A DNA stretch of 64,000 bases from Endotrypanum monterogeii (taxonomy: Eukaryota; Euglenozoa; Kinetoplastea; Trypanosomatida; Trypanosomatidae): positions 158,572 to 222,571 of the forward strand of contig CM007340.1 in NCBI GenBank assembly GCA_000333855.2, given 5' to 3'. Below the pieces are notes generated by a model. That model had not been told where the DNA came from, ran no database searches, and worked only from the letters and a program-made list of their open reading frames with translations. The translations under genes and the position numbers were made by a program. Shown here in pieces: positions 1-8,748 of this stretch. How positions within the stretch are numbered: position 1 is the stretch's first letter; every line of letters starts with the position of its first letter.

Positions 1-100
1 TACGTTACCGTTCCGTTCGTTACGTAGAGTTAGTTTTTTAGTTTTTTAGTTTAGTTAGTCGACACGTAACGAAGGTAAGGTACGACGGTACGGAGGTAGG

Positions 101-103
<3 letters not shown>
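1..103. repeat. Unusual low-complexity imperfect inverted repeat at the left edge
   Basis: The first ~100 bases are built from short CGTT/GTT words on the left and GTA/CGG words on the right, around a T-rich centre. TTCGTTACGT (16-25) is the exact reverse complement of ACGTAACGAA (64-73), and similarity continues imperfectly outward. The composition is unlike every other spacer in the window. It could be a structured repeat or a poor assembly stretch. No function is assigned. Confidence 0.5.

Positions 104-104
<1 letters not shown>

Positions 105-156
<52 letters not shown>
105..156. repeat. (AC)26 microsatellite
   Basis: Uninterrupted AC dinucleotide run upstream of the first gene. Similar CA/TG tracts occur in most spacers of the window. 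Confidence 0.95.
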
Positions 157-157
<1 letters not shown>

Positions 158-376
158 GTGACTACAGCCGGCTAGCGTATTCTCTTCTTTACCTAATAAC
201 TTTACAGGGATCCTTACCGAGACGAGGGTGTGCTAGTGGGCTTGCGTGCGACTCTGTACTCCACAGCAGCACCCAGCTCACCCCACCACTTCCCATCCAG
301 GCGCCTTTAGCCCGTCCAGCTCCCCAGGCCTCTGAATCATCGCCACTGACTCCCTCTCCTTTCCCCCTTTCCGTGT

Positions 377-378
377 AG
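377..378 (+). promoter_or_regulatory. Candidate SL trans-splice acceptor, 2-nt 5' UTR
   Basis: A clean polypyrimidine tract (about 349-372) is followed by its first AG at 377-378, two bases before the ATG at 381. Trypanosomatids usually splice at the first AG after the tract, so the mRNA leader would be almost only the spliced leader. An alternative acceptor is an AG near 325, which has a weaker upstream tract. Confidence 0.5.
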
Positions 379-380
379 GC

Positions 381-2723
381 ATGAGCCGACACAACCGCAA
401 GCTGCACGTTCGTCTGTTGCGAGTTGGAGCTGCGGCCGCTGTCTGTGGCTTTGCGTATCGGCGGTGGCATCTGCGTGCCTCCAGTGCGCTGCCGGTGACG
501 GCGTACCGCCAAGCCAGTGAAACATCGGATGGTGGCGATGACCCTGCTCCGCGTTCTTCGCGTTGGGCGGATCTGCAACGGAGTTCAGCGGCGGATCCCT
601 TCGACCTCCTCGTTGTGGGTGGGGGTCTCACAGGTCTCTACACTGCCGTGGATGCGGCACAACGGGGCCTGCGAGTCGCATTGGTGGACGCCGCGGACTT
701 TGGTGGGGGCAGCTCAACTTCGTGCATGCCCCATCTCTCCCCGGGTGCGCTGCCTTATGTGCAACGGGCCATCCGGCAGCGCGATCCGGGCTGGCTGAGC
801 TTAGCGCTAGCTGTGCTGACAGAGGAGACAATATGGGTCAATGTGGCGCCGTGGTGCGTAGACGCCCCTGATACACTACGGCAGCGCTGTAGGGAGTGGT
901 GGAGGCGGGGTGTTTCCGGGGAATCGGCGGCCAGATCAGGCGTGATCGAAGACGACACCGCTAGTTTGTCTGACGTAGCAGAGCCCTCCTCACCATTACC
1001 CTTTTTTCCCTCAGGCAGCTCGCCACTGGCCACAACGACGCTGTTGCCAGCTCTGCACTCGTCTGAGATGATCGAGTATCTCAGCGCAGCAATCGTGAGC
1101 ACCGTAATGAGCATTTTTTGCGGTCCACTGCGCCCGAATGCGGTGCTACCTCGTTTCGCTGTCGAGAAGCGACTGCCAGGACTTACCTCCACCTCTGCGT
1201 CGTCCTCCTCTGCTTTGCAACTGCGAGGTGCTGTTATCGCAAACGACTTCTCGCTACGCGGGAACACAGCCGCCGTATCACTCGCTCGTACGGCAGAGGA
1301 GCTCGGTGTGGTCGTTCTATCGTATGCCCCCGTGTGCGCTATCCAAGAGGTATTTACGTCGATCACGACGGACCCTAATTTATTGTGTGACTCACGCTGT
1401 AGTTCTCCATGCGGGGGCGTCATGCTGGTTTCTGTTCGAGACGCGTTGGCTTCGGAAGCACCTGCGGCGTGTTCACCAGTGCCACCGACACCGGTGCGCT
1501 CTCTCTCCTCGCTCTGGCGGCCATGGAAGCGTGGCACCTCCTCCCTCACATCAGGAGACGGCGCAGGTGTGTCACCAAGAGAGGAAGCATTGCCGAGCAC
1601 CAACACGCCAGTCACCACACGCGTTTTCGCACGAAGCGTTGTCAACTGCACAGGTTGCTGGACGGACACCGTGAGGGCCATGTATGAAGGAAATTCTCGT
1701 GACACCGTACCAGCTGTATTTGCCGGCTATCAGGTGTACTCCTATCTGATAGCTCCTGCCGATGCCGTGCGTGCTGCGTCCCCTCCCCGAACATCTTCCA
1801 TGGAGGGACATGGGGATCGGCAGGAGGTAGAGGGACGAGTCCCACCGCTTTTGAAAACAATTTCAGGGGCGCTTGTGTTGAGCTCTCCCCGCTTGAGCTT
1901 TGCCTCGGTAACAGTTTTGCCGTGGTGGGACCAATGTGTGATGTTGGGGCCAAGCATCTCTTCCTTGCCGCAGTTCCCCGGAGCCGCATTGGCGGACACC
2001 AACACCATGCTAAGGTCCGTGGACGGGTATGCGGCACAGCGGCAGCGCACGCTTTCGATGCTGAGCAGCAGCGGCGTGACTGTGGATGCGTCGCGCTTGC
2101 TTTCGTGCGTGTCGCAGATTGTTCCATACGTAAAGGGGCCAAGGGCGGTCCCGTGGGCTGGAGAGTTGCTGCATAGAGGATACGCATTTCAGTTTGCTTC
2201 ATTGCCACTGAGGGAGGATAGCGTGACAGCTCCATCGCCAGAAAGAAATCCTGCTGACTCCGAGCATCCTGTGGTAGATGTTGCTCGCCGCGATGTCCCA
2301 CTGCTCCACGTGTATGGTGGAGCTCCGGTGATGGCGCGCCGGATTGCTGAGGAGGTGGTCGATGCTCTTGTGCGACACGAGCCTCCGATATTCCCGCAGG
2401 GGACGCGCAATCGAATACTACCATGCCGCACGCGATACCTACGGCTGAAGACACCGGCTTCCCTCTGCACCCCTTCAAGCTCTGGGCCCGTGAGCGCCGA
2501 AGCGCGTCTAGAGGCCCTTGTAAAGGAGACCTACGCTGAACGCTTGGTTGATGTTGTGGCTCGTCGCACACACGTCGCATACACCAGTCCTTTGGAGGCT
2601 CTACAAGCGCTACCAACTCTAGCGGATGTGATGGGTGGTTTGCTACAATGGACTGAGGGCCGACGACAGGCAGAGATCGCGGTAGCACGGCATCTTGTGA
2701 CAAGCGTGGCAGTGCCGGTGTAA
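381..2723 (+). CDS. FAD-dependent glycerol-3-phosphate dehydrogenase-like protein (divergent)
   Basis: 780 residues. A basic N-terminus with a short hydrophobic patch (about 15-28) looks like a mitochondrial presequence or anchor. A Rossmann FAD-binding start follows at about 73-105 (LLVVGGGLTGLYTA, then LVDAADF). Later GlpD/GUT2-like blocks are DFSLRGNTAAVSLARTAEELG in the position of the family DARLN...TA motif, VVNCTGCWTDTVRAM (about 419-433) and LPWWDQCVMLG. The family enzyme oxidises glycerol 3-phosphate to DHAP and passes electrons to quinone. The protein is longer than usual (~600) because of Ser/Pro-rich inserts. The normally strict SSRSTKLIHGG-type segment reads GGGSSTSCMPHLSPGAL here (about 108-124), so activity is doubtful. 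No C-terminal peroxisomal signal is seen (ends AVPV). Family assignment is fairly secure; catalytic competence is not. Confidence 0.8.
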   Translation: MSRHNRKLHVRLLRVGAAAAVCGFAYRRWHLRASSALPVTAYRQASETSDGGDDPAPRSSRWADLQRSSAADPFDLLVVGGGLTGLYTAVDAAQRGLRVALVDAADFGGGSSTSCMPHLSPGALPYVQRAIRQRDPGWLSLALAVLTEETIWVNVAPWCVDAPDTLRQRCREWWRRGVSGESAARSGVIEDDTASLSDVAEPSSPLPFFPSGSSPLATTTLLPALHSSEMIEYLSAAIVSTVMSIFCGPLRPNAVLPRFAVEKRLPGLTSTSASSSSALQLRGAVIANDFSLRGNTAAVSLARTAEELGVVVLSYAPVCAIQEVFTSITTDPNLLCDSRCSSPCGGVMLVSVRDALASEAPAACSPVPPTPVRSLSSLWRPWKRGTSSLTSGDGAGVSPREEALPSTNTPVTTRVFARSVVNCTGCWTDTVRAMYEGNSRDTVPAVFAGYQVYSYLIAPADAVRAASPPRTSSMEGHGDRQEVEGRVPPLLKTISGALVLSSPRLSFASVTVLPWWDQCVMLGPSISSLPQFPGAALADTNTMLRSVDGYAAQRQRTLSMLSSSGVTVDASRLLSCVSQIVPYVKGPRAVPWAGELLHRGYAFQFASLPLREDSVTAPSPERNPADSEHPVVDVARRDVPLLHVYGGAPVMARRIAEEVVDALVRHEPPIFPQGTRNRILPCRTRYLRLKTPASLCTPSSSGPVSAEARLEALVKETYAERLVDVVARRTHVAYTSPLEALQALPTLADVMGGLLQWTEGRRQAEIAVARHLVTSVAVPV

Positions 2724-3829
2724 GTTGATTTGATGGCAGCGTACACAATGATGGCGCTCGCTCCACGAAAAAAAAATTATTGGGCATGGACGGCGATCTT
2801 CAATTTTTTTTTTTTACTTTTGGCTCCCCACGAGTTCCGCCTAGACGACTTGTTCTTAAAAAAAAAATTTACATGCCCTATCACGGACTCGTATGTGCGC
2901 TGTCAGGTTCGTTGCCTCATTTGTTTGTGTGGGCGTATGAGCGCGTTTTTCCAGTATAATTATTGGCTTTTGTTTTCTTATCGTTGAATATATATATTTT
3001 TTGTTCTTCATATACTTCAAGCGCTTCCATCACGTCAACGCTCAATTCGCCACATGCGCATCGCCAATGAGAGGGTGAAGAGCAGCAGCAAAGACAAAAG
3101 GAAGGAGGTATGTGGTGTGATGTGCTGTCGTGGGCGACGAAGATTGACTCGATCAAGGTGGAGTCATCCTCTTGGACAGGTTCCGTGCTGATCGTGTGTG
3201 TCATGAGGGAGGAGAGAGGGGTCATAGATATCTTGGGCATGCCAACCCACGAAGTTACCGCTGCATGTGCCAGGGCCGGCCGTGAAGTGTTTCCTTCCCC
3301 CCCCTCCGATGCGAGGTATCTTGTTGTTGCGAGTGGATTTTTTCTTTCTTCTCAGATCGACTACTTTGATGGGCCTCTGTGCGTGGCAGCGGTCGTGCTT
3401 TGAGACTGCTCCTTGATCGTCTTATTTCTTCTGTGTATTGATCGTCTCGTGTGTACATCCCTGATTAGGCCGGAAATGCCTCAACTTTCTTTCGCAAGTT
3501 GGGTGGCCTTTTTATCGGAGAACACCGTGCAACTTCTGTTTCCTTGCCAATACCGACCAGCTTCTCGCTCCTTGGAGGCCAATAGAAGAGAATGCAGAGA
3601 AGTCGCAGCGATGTAGCGCTGCTGCTGTCGGGGCGGTTAGCTCCTGAACAGAATTCCGGCGGAGGGGATCACAGAGGTGTACATGCTTGCACCACCTCCA
3701 AGATGAATGGGCCTGCCAACGCAACTTTGGCACACATATGCACACACTACTCAACTCCCCCCCCTCACACACACACACACACACACGTGCGCACACGCAT
3801 CTTTATATTCATACAGAGGAGCCCTCAAG
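2724..3829. other. Intergenic spacer, UTRs and splice signals
   Basis: About 1.1 kb without a convincing gene. It holds short A and T homopolymers (2767-2880), an AT-rich stretch near 2985-3010, pyrimidine tracts near 3290-3300 and 3750-3766, and a (CA)n run at about 3766-3787. A weak acceptor AG at 3815-3816 lies 13 nt before the next ATG. Confidence 0.7.
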
Positions 3830-4993
3830 ATGATGTCCCTTTACCATGAGTACTACGGGGTGCACTACACGCCGCGTGGACTGGCGTCGTGGGTATTTTA
3901 CGTGCTTTGTCTGCTGGTGATCCTCGTTGCACCGTTTTTTATTGGACTTGGGATGCAAAACTTTTGGTTAACGAACAACTATTTCTATCATATGCCGGAG
4001 GTCTCTTTCACGGGGCGATGTGCAGTTCGTGTCAGTACTATCCTTGGCAAGGAGTACTTATGGACGTGCTCCGACCTGTTCCAAGGCACCCTTCAGGCGA
4101 CATCGCTCAGCGTCTTGCCGTATTTCGCCATCTTCGAGGAGGACAAGAATGTCGACGGCAAGGTCGATGTGGCAAATTTTGTGATGAATTTCCCTCTCGG
4201 CGATGCGCTGGAGGCTACCTCCCTCTACCAACCGGCTGTACCCGGCACGACTGGGGGCGTCAACGCCCCGACTTCGCAGCGCGATGCGATTCTCGAAATT
4301 AGTTTCTTGCCTGAATTTGTTTACTACATCAGGCATTACTTGGTGAAGGTGAACATGACCGCTGCACCGCTACTGCGCTACAGACGAGCTCCCTTGAGGG
4401 TGGGATTCGGAAATGCCACGGGGACGCTCGAGCCAGACGCCCCACCAACAGGGAACTCTGCAACAACCACGTCGAACACCTACAGCTGGAGCGGGGCGCC
4501 GGTGTGTGCCCTCACGAAGGCAGACATGCTTTTTCACACTACTCACAGTCTCATCAAATCCCCCTCCGTTGCCTACACGCACACATACACATCCAGCCCC
4601 CTCCAGGAACTTGCGCATCAGCCCGCCGATTTGCTAAATTTAGATCACTTCGCCGGAAACTACGCGGCTCGAAATCAATCTGTTGTGTTGCGTCCCTACG
4701 TGGAGACGGATGGTGGTTTGGATGTGCTGCGCAATGATGGGGGTGTGGTGCGTGGGCTTTGGGAGGATCTAGACGATCTGAACGCTTTCACATGGTATGT
4801 GCAGCTGCGCATTTTGCCGGCGGAGGTGCCGTATGTGCCATCCTTCGCGGAAGCACTGAAGTGGGGCTGGGTACAATATTTTGTTATCGCCTACGCTCTT
4901 CAGTGGCTGCTCTGGAAGGTGCGCATGGTCATGACGAGAACAGGGGCGATGAGCTCACGGGCCGTCTTCAGCACGATGCGACGGCCCTACTAG
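3830..4993 (+). CDS. TMEM231: TMEM231-like ciliary transition-zone membrane protein
   Basis: 387 residues from ATGATG at 3830. An upstream in-frame ATG at 3707 would add only a translated (CA)n tract and is rejected. The topology is that of TMEM231: one N-terminal membrane helix (about 21-44, ending GLGMQNFW), a long extracytoplasmic domain, and one helix near the C-terminus (about 345-367, WGWVQYFVIAYALQWLLWKV). Family hallmarks are FEEDKNVDGKVD (about 101-112, matching the family EEDxNxDGKxD) and the KWGWVQY entry into the last helix. In animals TMEM231 is part of the MKS/B9 transition-zone complex that gates ciliary membrane composition, so a role at the base of the flagellum is inferred. 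Compared with the human protein the central domain has a Thr/Pro-rich insert (about 195-225). Confidence 0.88.
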   Translation: MMSLYHEYYGVHYTPRGLASWVFYVLCLLVILVAPFFIGLGMQNFWLTNNYFYHMPEVSFTGRCAVRVSTILGKEYLWTCSDLFQGTLQATSLSVLPYFAIFEEDKNVDGKVDVANFVMNFPLGDALEATSLYQPAVPGTTGGVNAPTSQRDAILEISFLPEFVYYIRHYLVKVNMTAAPLLRYRRAPLRVGFGNATGTLEPDAPPTGNSATTTSNTYSWSGAPVCALTKADMLFHTTHSLIKSPSVAYTHTYTSSPLQELAHQPADLLNLDHFAGNYAARNQSVVLRPYVETDGGLDVLRNDGGVVRGLWEDLDDLNAFTWYVQLRILPAEVPYVPSFAEALKWGWVQYFVIAYALQWLLWKVRMVMTRTGAMSSRAVFSTMRRPY

Positions 4994-5918
4994 CGGTCCT
5001 CTGTACGGTGGGGTGGGAAGGCTCGTCCAAACTTTTACACGCTCTCCGTTATTCGAAGACTAAAAAAAAATCCCGTGGACATTGTAGAAAATTGAACTCT
5101 CCACCCCCCCCCCCCCGCTCCCTTCCGACTCTTCGCACAGCAGGCACATGTGTGGGGCAAGTCATAGAGATAAGCCTGAGCCAGGTCTCCCATCCAATCG
5201 ATAATAATAATAACAGATACGTCAAAGTAGCGAGGTGTGCCACTCGATAGCACGTACCTTCTACGCAGACACACGCATACACCTCTGGGAGACACTGTTC
5301 CCCGTGTATGTGTTGGTTGATCGGTGTGGAGGAGGTGGAGTTGCAAGATGGGTTGCTGCTACACTCCTCTTTCTCCACGGCGGTCTTTTCTCGACGACCA
5401 ATGCAGCCGCCTCACCGCCATTCTCCCTCCCCCCCGCTCTCTCTCCCTCTCTGGGTCGCACTTCTCCATTCAACTCGCACCCATCTCCTTACTCATCCAC
5501 GTACACGCGCACATGCAAACGCATCTTTGTGCAGGCCAGCACTCATCTGTGCTCCTTCCTTGTGCGTCGTCGTCTTTGTGTGGAAGGTGGTGATGGTGGT
5601 GGTGGTGCTTGTCCTGCAAGATACCTTCAACGATATCTTGGCGCGGGTTTCTCCAACTGACACATCCCCTGTTGTCGCTGTATCGTGAGACTAGGGACAG
5701 TCTCACATATGTGACGCGGGAAAGGACGCACAACAACCTCCGAATGAGTAGTTGGTCTGACGCACACGCTCCTCGAAACATTTCCGCTCACCTAGTCATT
5801 TTGTTTGTTTGTTTGTTTGTTTGTGTTTTATTCTGTTTCTCCTCCCTCTGCGTGTGGGGCTGCTATCGCGACTAAATAGAAAAGTCGGTACCGCCGACAC
5901 ACACATATAAATATATAC

Positions 5919-5949
<31 letters not shown>

Positions 5950-5957
5950 TCGTGTAA
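4994..5957. other. Intergenic spacer with C13, (TTTG)n and (TA)n
   Basis: Contains an A9 run near 5062, a C13 run at 5104-5116, a TTTG repeat at about 5800-5825, and a polypyrimidine tract (about 5830-5850) followed by an AG at 5878-5879. The next gene would then have a ~78-nt 5' UTR containing the (TA)n tract at about 5927-5949. No gene is seen. Confidence 0.7.
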
Positions 5958-7775
5958 ATGGCGATTGTGGTAGTGCTCATCGGTCAATGTGGCAATCAGC
6001 TTGGTGACGAGCTTTTCACGCAGCTGGCACTGTGCACCTCTTCGAGTACATCTAGCGCCGCAGGGGCACCGTCTGGGCCCGCTGCGAACCTCTCGCCCTT
6101 CTTTGCGCGTGATGGCAAAGCACGCTGCGTTCTCATAGATACCGAGCCAAAGGTTGTTCTTGGGGTTCAAAAGCGGCACCAGGACATCATTCGACAAGAA
6201 AACGTTGTTTATGGTCAGTCTGGCCGCGGGAACAACTGGGGACTTGGCTACTACGGTGTGAACACGGAGCAAAGCAAGCGCACAGAGCGTAACGCGGCCG
6301 TGCAACGGGCCTTTCGAAATATCGGACGAGATCAGCGCGAGAAGGATGACAGCGTGCTGGGCAAGGCATTGCAAGCTATTCACTGCGAAACCCGGCGCAC
6401 CAGCGACGCTGATCATGGAAGTGGTGGCTTTGAAGCGATTCTTGTTCTTCACAGTCTCGTGGGCGGTACAGGGAGCGGCCTTGCGTCCAAGTTGACAGCG
6501 CGGCTGCGGCTCTACTTCACGGAACCTCCACCCGGTGAGCAGGTCGATGAGGCGTACGAGTCCCGGATGAGGCGCAGCGACGGTTTTGACGGTGGTGTGT
6601 ACGGGGAACAGCAGAGGGCCCGCCATCTGGTGAACATCGCCGTCGCTCCCCAGGTTCTCGGAGAGGTGGCTACTCAGGGGCTGAACAGCGCCTTAACGTT
6701 GCAGATGTTGCAGCGGCACTCAGACGCGGTTCTACTCCTGCGCAACGACGATGCAATGTCACCTGGAGAGCCACAAGGGGGTAGCGTTTGCACAGGCGCG
6801 TCTCTGCTGACACGTTGCGTCACCTTCAAGGAGGCCAATGAGGTCCTCGTATCACTACTACTGCCAGTGTTGCAATACGGCCGGAAGTCGGGGTGTATCA
6901 CGCGCCTCCTCGCCCAGTGCATTCCTCCCGCTTATCAGCGAACAACTGGCGGTAACAGGATACTGACACTTCTCGCCACGCCGCAGCGCAGCTACGCGAC
7001 CATGTCGCAGTGCGTTCACCGGGCAATGTTCTTCACCGTCCACGGCGGAAGAATCTTTATGCCTGGGTATATGCCGACGGTCCCTATTGACGAGTTACTG
7101 AGTCGCACAGCTCTGCGACTGTCCGGGGGCGTCAGTCATGGAGTACAGCGTGTTGATAACGAGAGCGACTCGAGGAATCTACGAGGCGTGGAGAATGCCA
7201 GCGACGCACAAGGTCGAAATTCGGATGCAAAACACAAGTCTCGCAGTCGCCGTCGTGCAACTGGCTTCAGCGGTGGCCTTAGCGCAGGGGCCGCTGCTGC
7301 TGCTGCTGCATCCAGACTTGCTTCACAGCAGCGGCAACAGGCACCGTTGTCTTCGCTCTCTGCCGCACCTTGGAAACAACGCGGGCGAGCGCGAGACGGC
7401 GACAGCCGCGTTGGAAGCTCAGGCGATGATGAGGACGGGCGCTGTGCCGAGGGGCGCAAGGAAATCGACGAGATCGACAGACGCGTTTATCTTGAGTGTC
7501 CCACAAATATCCCGTCGGCGTTGTACCAGCACTACCTGAAGCTTCCTCGTGCGCCGGTAACGAAGGTTTTCGGAGAGCTCGATGGGGTGCTGGTGGTGAA
7601 CGAGGCGTTGGAGCTCAACAGGCGCGTGCTTTTCCCCCTCCTTCGGTCAGCTGCACTGAAAGTGTCGTCTGGCGCCTTTATGTCCTCCTACGAAGACGTC
7701 GGCGTGAAGGCGGAGAGTGTCCAACGGGCGTACCGTGAAGTTGCTGAGGTCCTGGCAAAATCAGAGGAGCTCTAG
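5958..7775 (+). CDS. Non-canonical tubulin, delta/zeta class
   Basis: 605 residues. The N-terminus MAIVVVLIGQCGNQLGDELF carries the tubulin GQCGNQ nucleotide-binding motif (9-14). LIDTEPKV and GRGNNWGLGYYGV are tubulin-like, and the GTP-binding signature GGTGSG lies at about 169-174 within HSLVGGTGSGLASKL. The block around SDAVLLLRNDDA and the C-terminal LVVNEALELNRRVLFPLL...GAFMSSYEDVGVKAESVQRAY align best with delta-type tubulins rather than alpha, beta or gamma. Zeta is the close alternative. These tubulins act in basal-body triplet formation and appendages in species building flagella. It is about 150 residues longer than usual because of a Ser/Arg/Ala-rich insert (about 390-505, with an Ala8 run) and a smaller insert before GGTGSG. 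An acidic tubulin-like tail is absent. Confidence 0.85.
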   Translation: MAIVVVLIGQCGNQLGDELFTQLALCTSSSTSSAAGAPSGPAANLSPFFARDGKARCVLIDTEPKVVLGVQKRHQDIIRQENVVYGQSGRGNNWGLGYYGVNTEQSKRTERNAAVQRAFRNIGRDQREKDDSVLGKALQAIHCETRRTSDADHGSGGFEAILVLHSLVGGTGSGLASKLTARLRLYFTEPPPGEQVDEAYESRMRRSDGFDGGVYGEQQRARHLVNIAVAPQVLGEVATQGLNSALTLQMLQRHSDAVLLLRNDDAMSPGEPQGGSVCTGASLLTRCVTFKEANEVLVSLLLPVLQYGRKSGCITRLLAQCIPPAYQRTTGGNRILTLLATPQRSYATMSQCVHRAMFFTVHGGRIFMPGYMPTVPIDELLSRTALRLSGGVSHGVQRVDNESDSRNLRGVENASDAQGRNSDAKHKSRSRRRATGFSGGLSAGAAAAAAASRLASQQRQQAPLSSLSAAPWKQRGRARDGDSRVGSSGDDEDGRCAEGRKEIDEIDRRVYLECPTNIPSALYQHYLKLPRAPVTKVFGELDGVLVVNEALELNRRVLFPLLRSAALKVSSGAFMSSYEDVGVKAESVQRAYREVAEVLAKSEEL

Positions 7776-8748
7776 TGATGTAGTCGATCGATGATGACCC
7801 AGCAGGAAGGCCATGCGCTGCATTTTAGCTGGAGCCAAACGCCTTGGTGGTGCACTGAGTCTCCCTCCGTGCTTGCATGCATGTCTGTGTAGGGAAGGAG
7901 GACGCGGGGGACGGCAAGGCTTTTGTCGTGCACCCCTTCAGATTCCACCGTTCCATCTGTCACAGCTGTTGGTGTCCTTGATGGATCCCTTCCCCTTCCC
8001 CGTCCTTCTCCCATCCTGTACCTCCCCGTTCCCCGCTCCCCCCTCACACCCTTCTTTTTGTCTAGCTAGATGCGTGTTGTATTTGTTACGCGGAGGGACT
8101 TACATGCCGTGATCGCTTGCCCCCTTCGAGTCCATGTCCCGTTGGCAGTTGGCTCCCATCACGATCACCCCTTCCACGACAGACTTATTGGTCACTTGGG
8201 CCGTGTACGCGTTGTACAAAAAAAAAAAAAGGATCGACATGAACAATTTTTTTTTTCGAGATGAACACACATTCGAGTCACGCTGTCTTGTATTAGGCCG
8301 TGTGCGTGTCTGCGTGGAAAGGTGTCGCTCAGTGGTGCCCAAGTCCACGCTACACAGTGACGGTATTGTTTCACGTGTGCTTCTGTGTTGTTTTTGCTGC
8401 TCTGCAGACTTTGTCCCCTACTTAGTGCGATGCAGGCGTTCCTTTCCACCCCCGCTCCTCCTCCTCCTCCTCGGTGCTCCCTGCTATTGTCATACCTCCT
8501 CTACTTTTTTCACTGCTCTCCTGATATATATATATATATATATATAAAGTATTGCATCATCACATACTCCCCTCCCTCCTCCCACACACTTATACCAACA
8601 CCGCGTTCACAGGGGTATTCTCTCGTCGCAGAGAACTTTTTCGTTGCATTTTCTCTGAAAGAGTCGCTCGAGTGTGAGCCTACACCCACTGAAAGGCGCG
8701 AGTTAACGTGAACAGATTCTGTGCCCTGGATCAAGCGCACTCGCTGAG
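7776..8748. other. Intergenic spacer with A12 and (TA)n
   Basis: Holds a pyrimidine-rich stretch (7940-8060), an A12 run at 8219-8230, a T9 run near 8246, CTC repeats near 8455, and (TA)n at 8524-8546. No gene is supported. Short open frames here consist mainly of translated repeats. Confidence 0.7.

Noticed and set aside
1..103. Degenerate telomeric repeat at the left edge
   Set aside because: The TTAG-like words are not TTAGGG and have no regular 6-bp period.
755..1705. 316-codon antisense open frame over the first gene
   Set aside because: Shadow of the + strand gene; composition is Ser/Arg-rich without any domain, and no other gene in the window is on the - strand.
1642..2787. 381-codon antisense open frame
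   Set aside because: Same reason: it lies opposite conserved dehydrogenase sequence, reads through poly(A/T) at its start and shows no motif.
3110..3403. 97-codon + strand ORF in the first long spacer
   Set aside because: No domain, no good acceptor directly upstream, and spacer-like composition.
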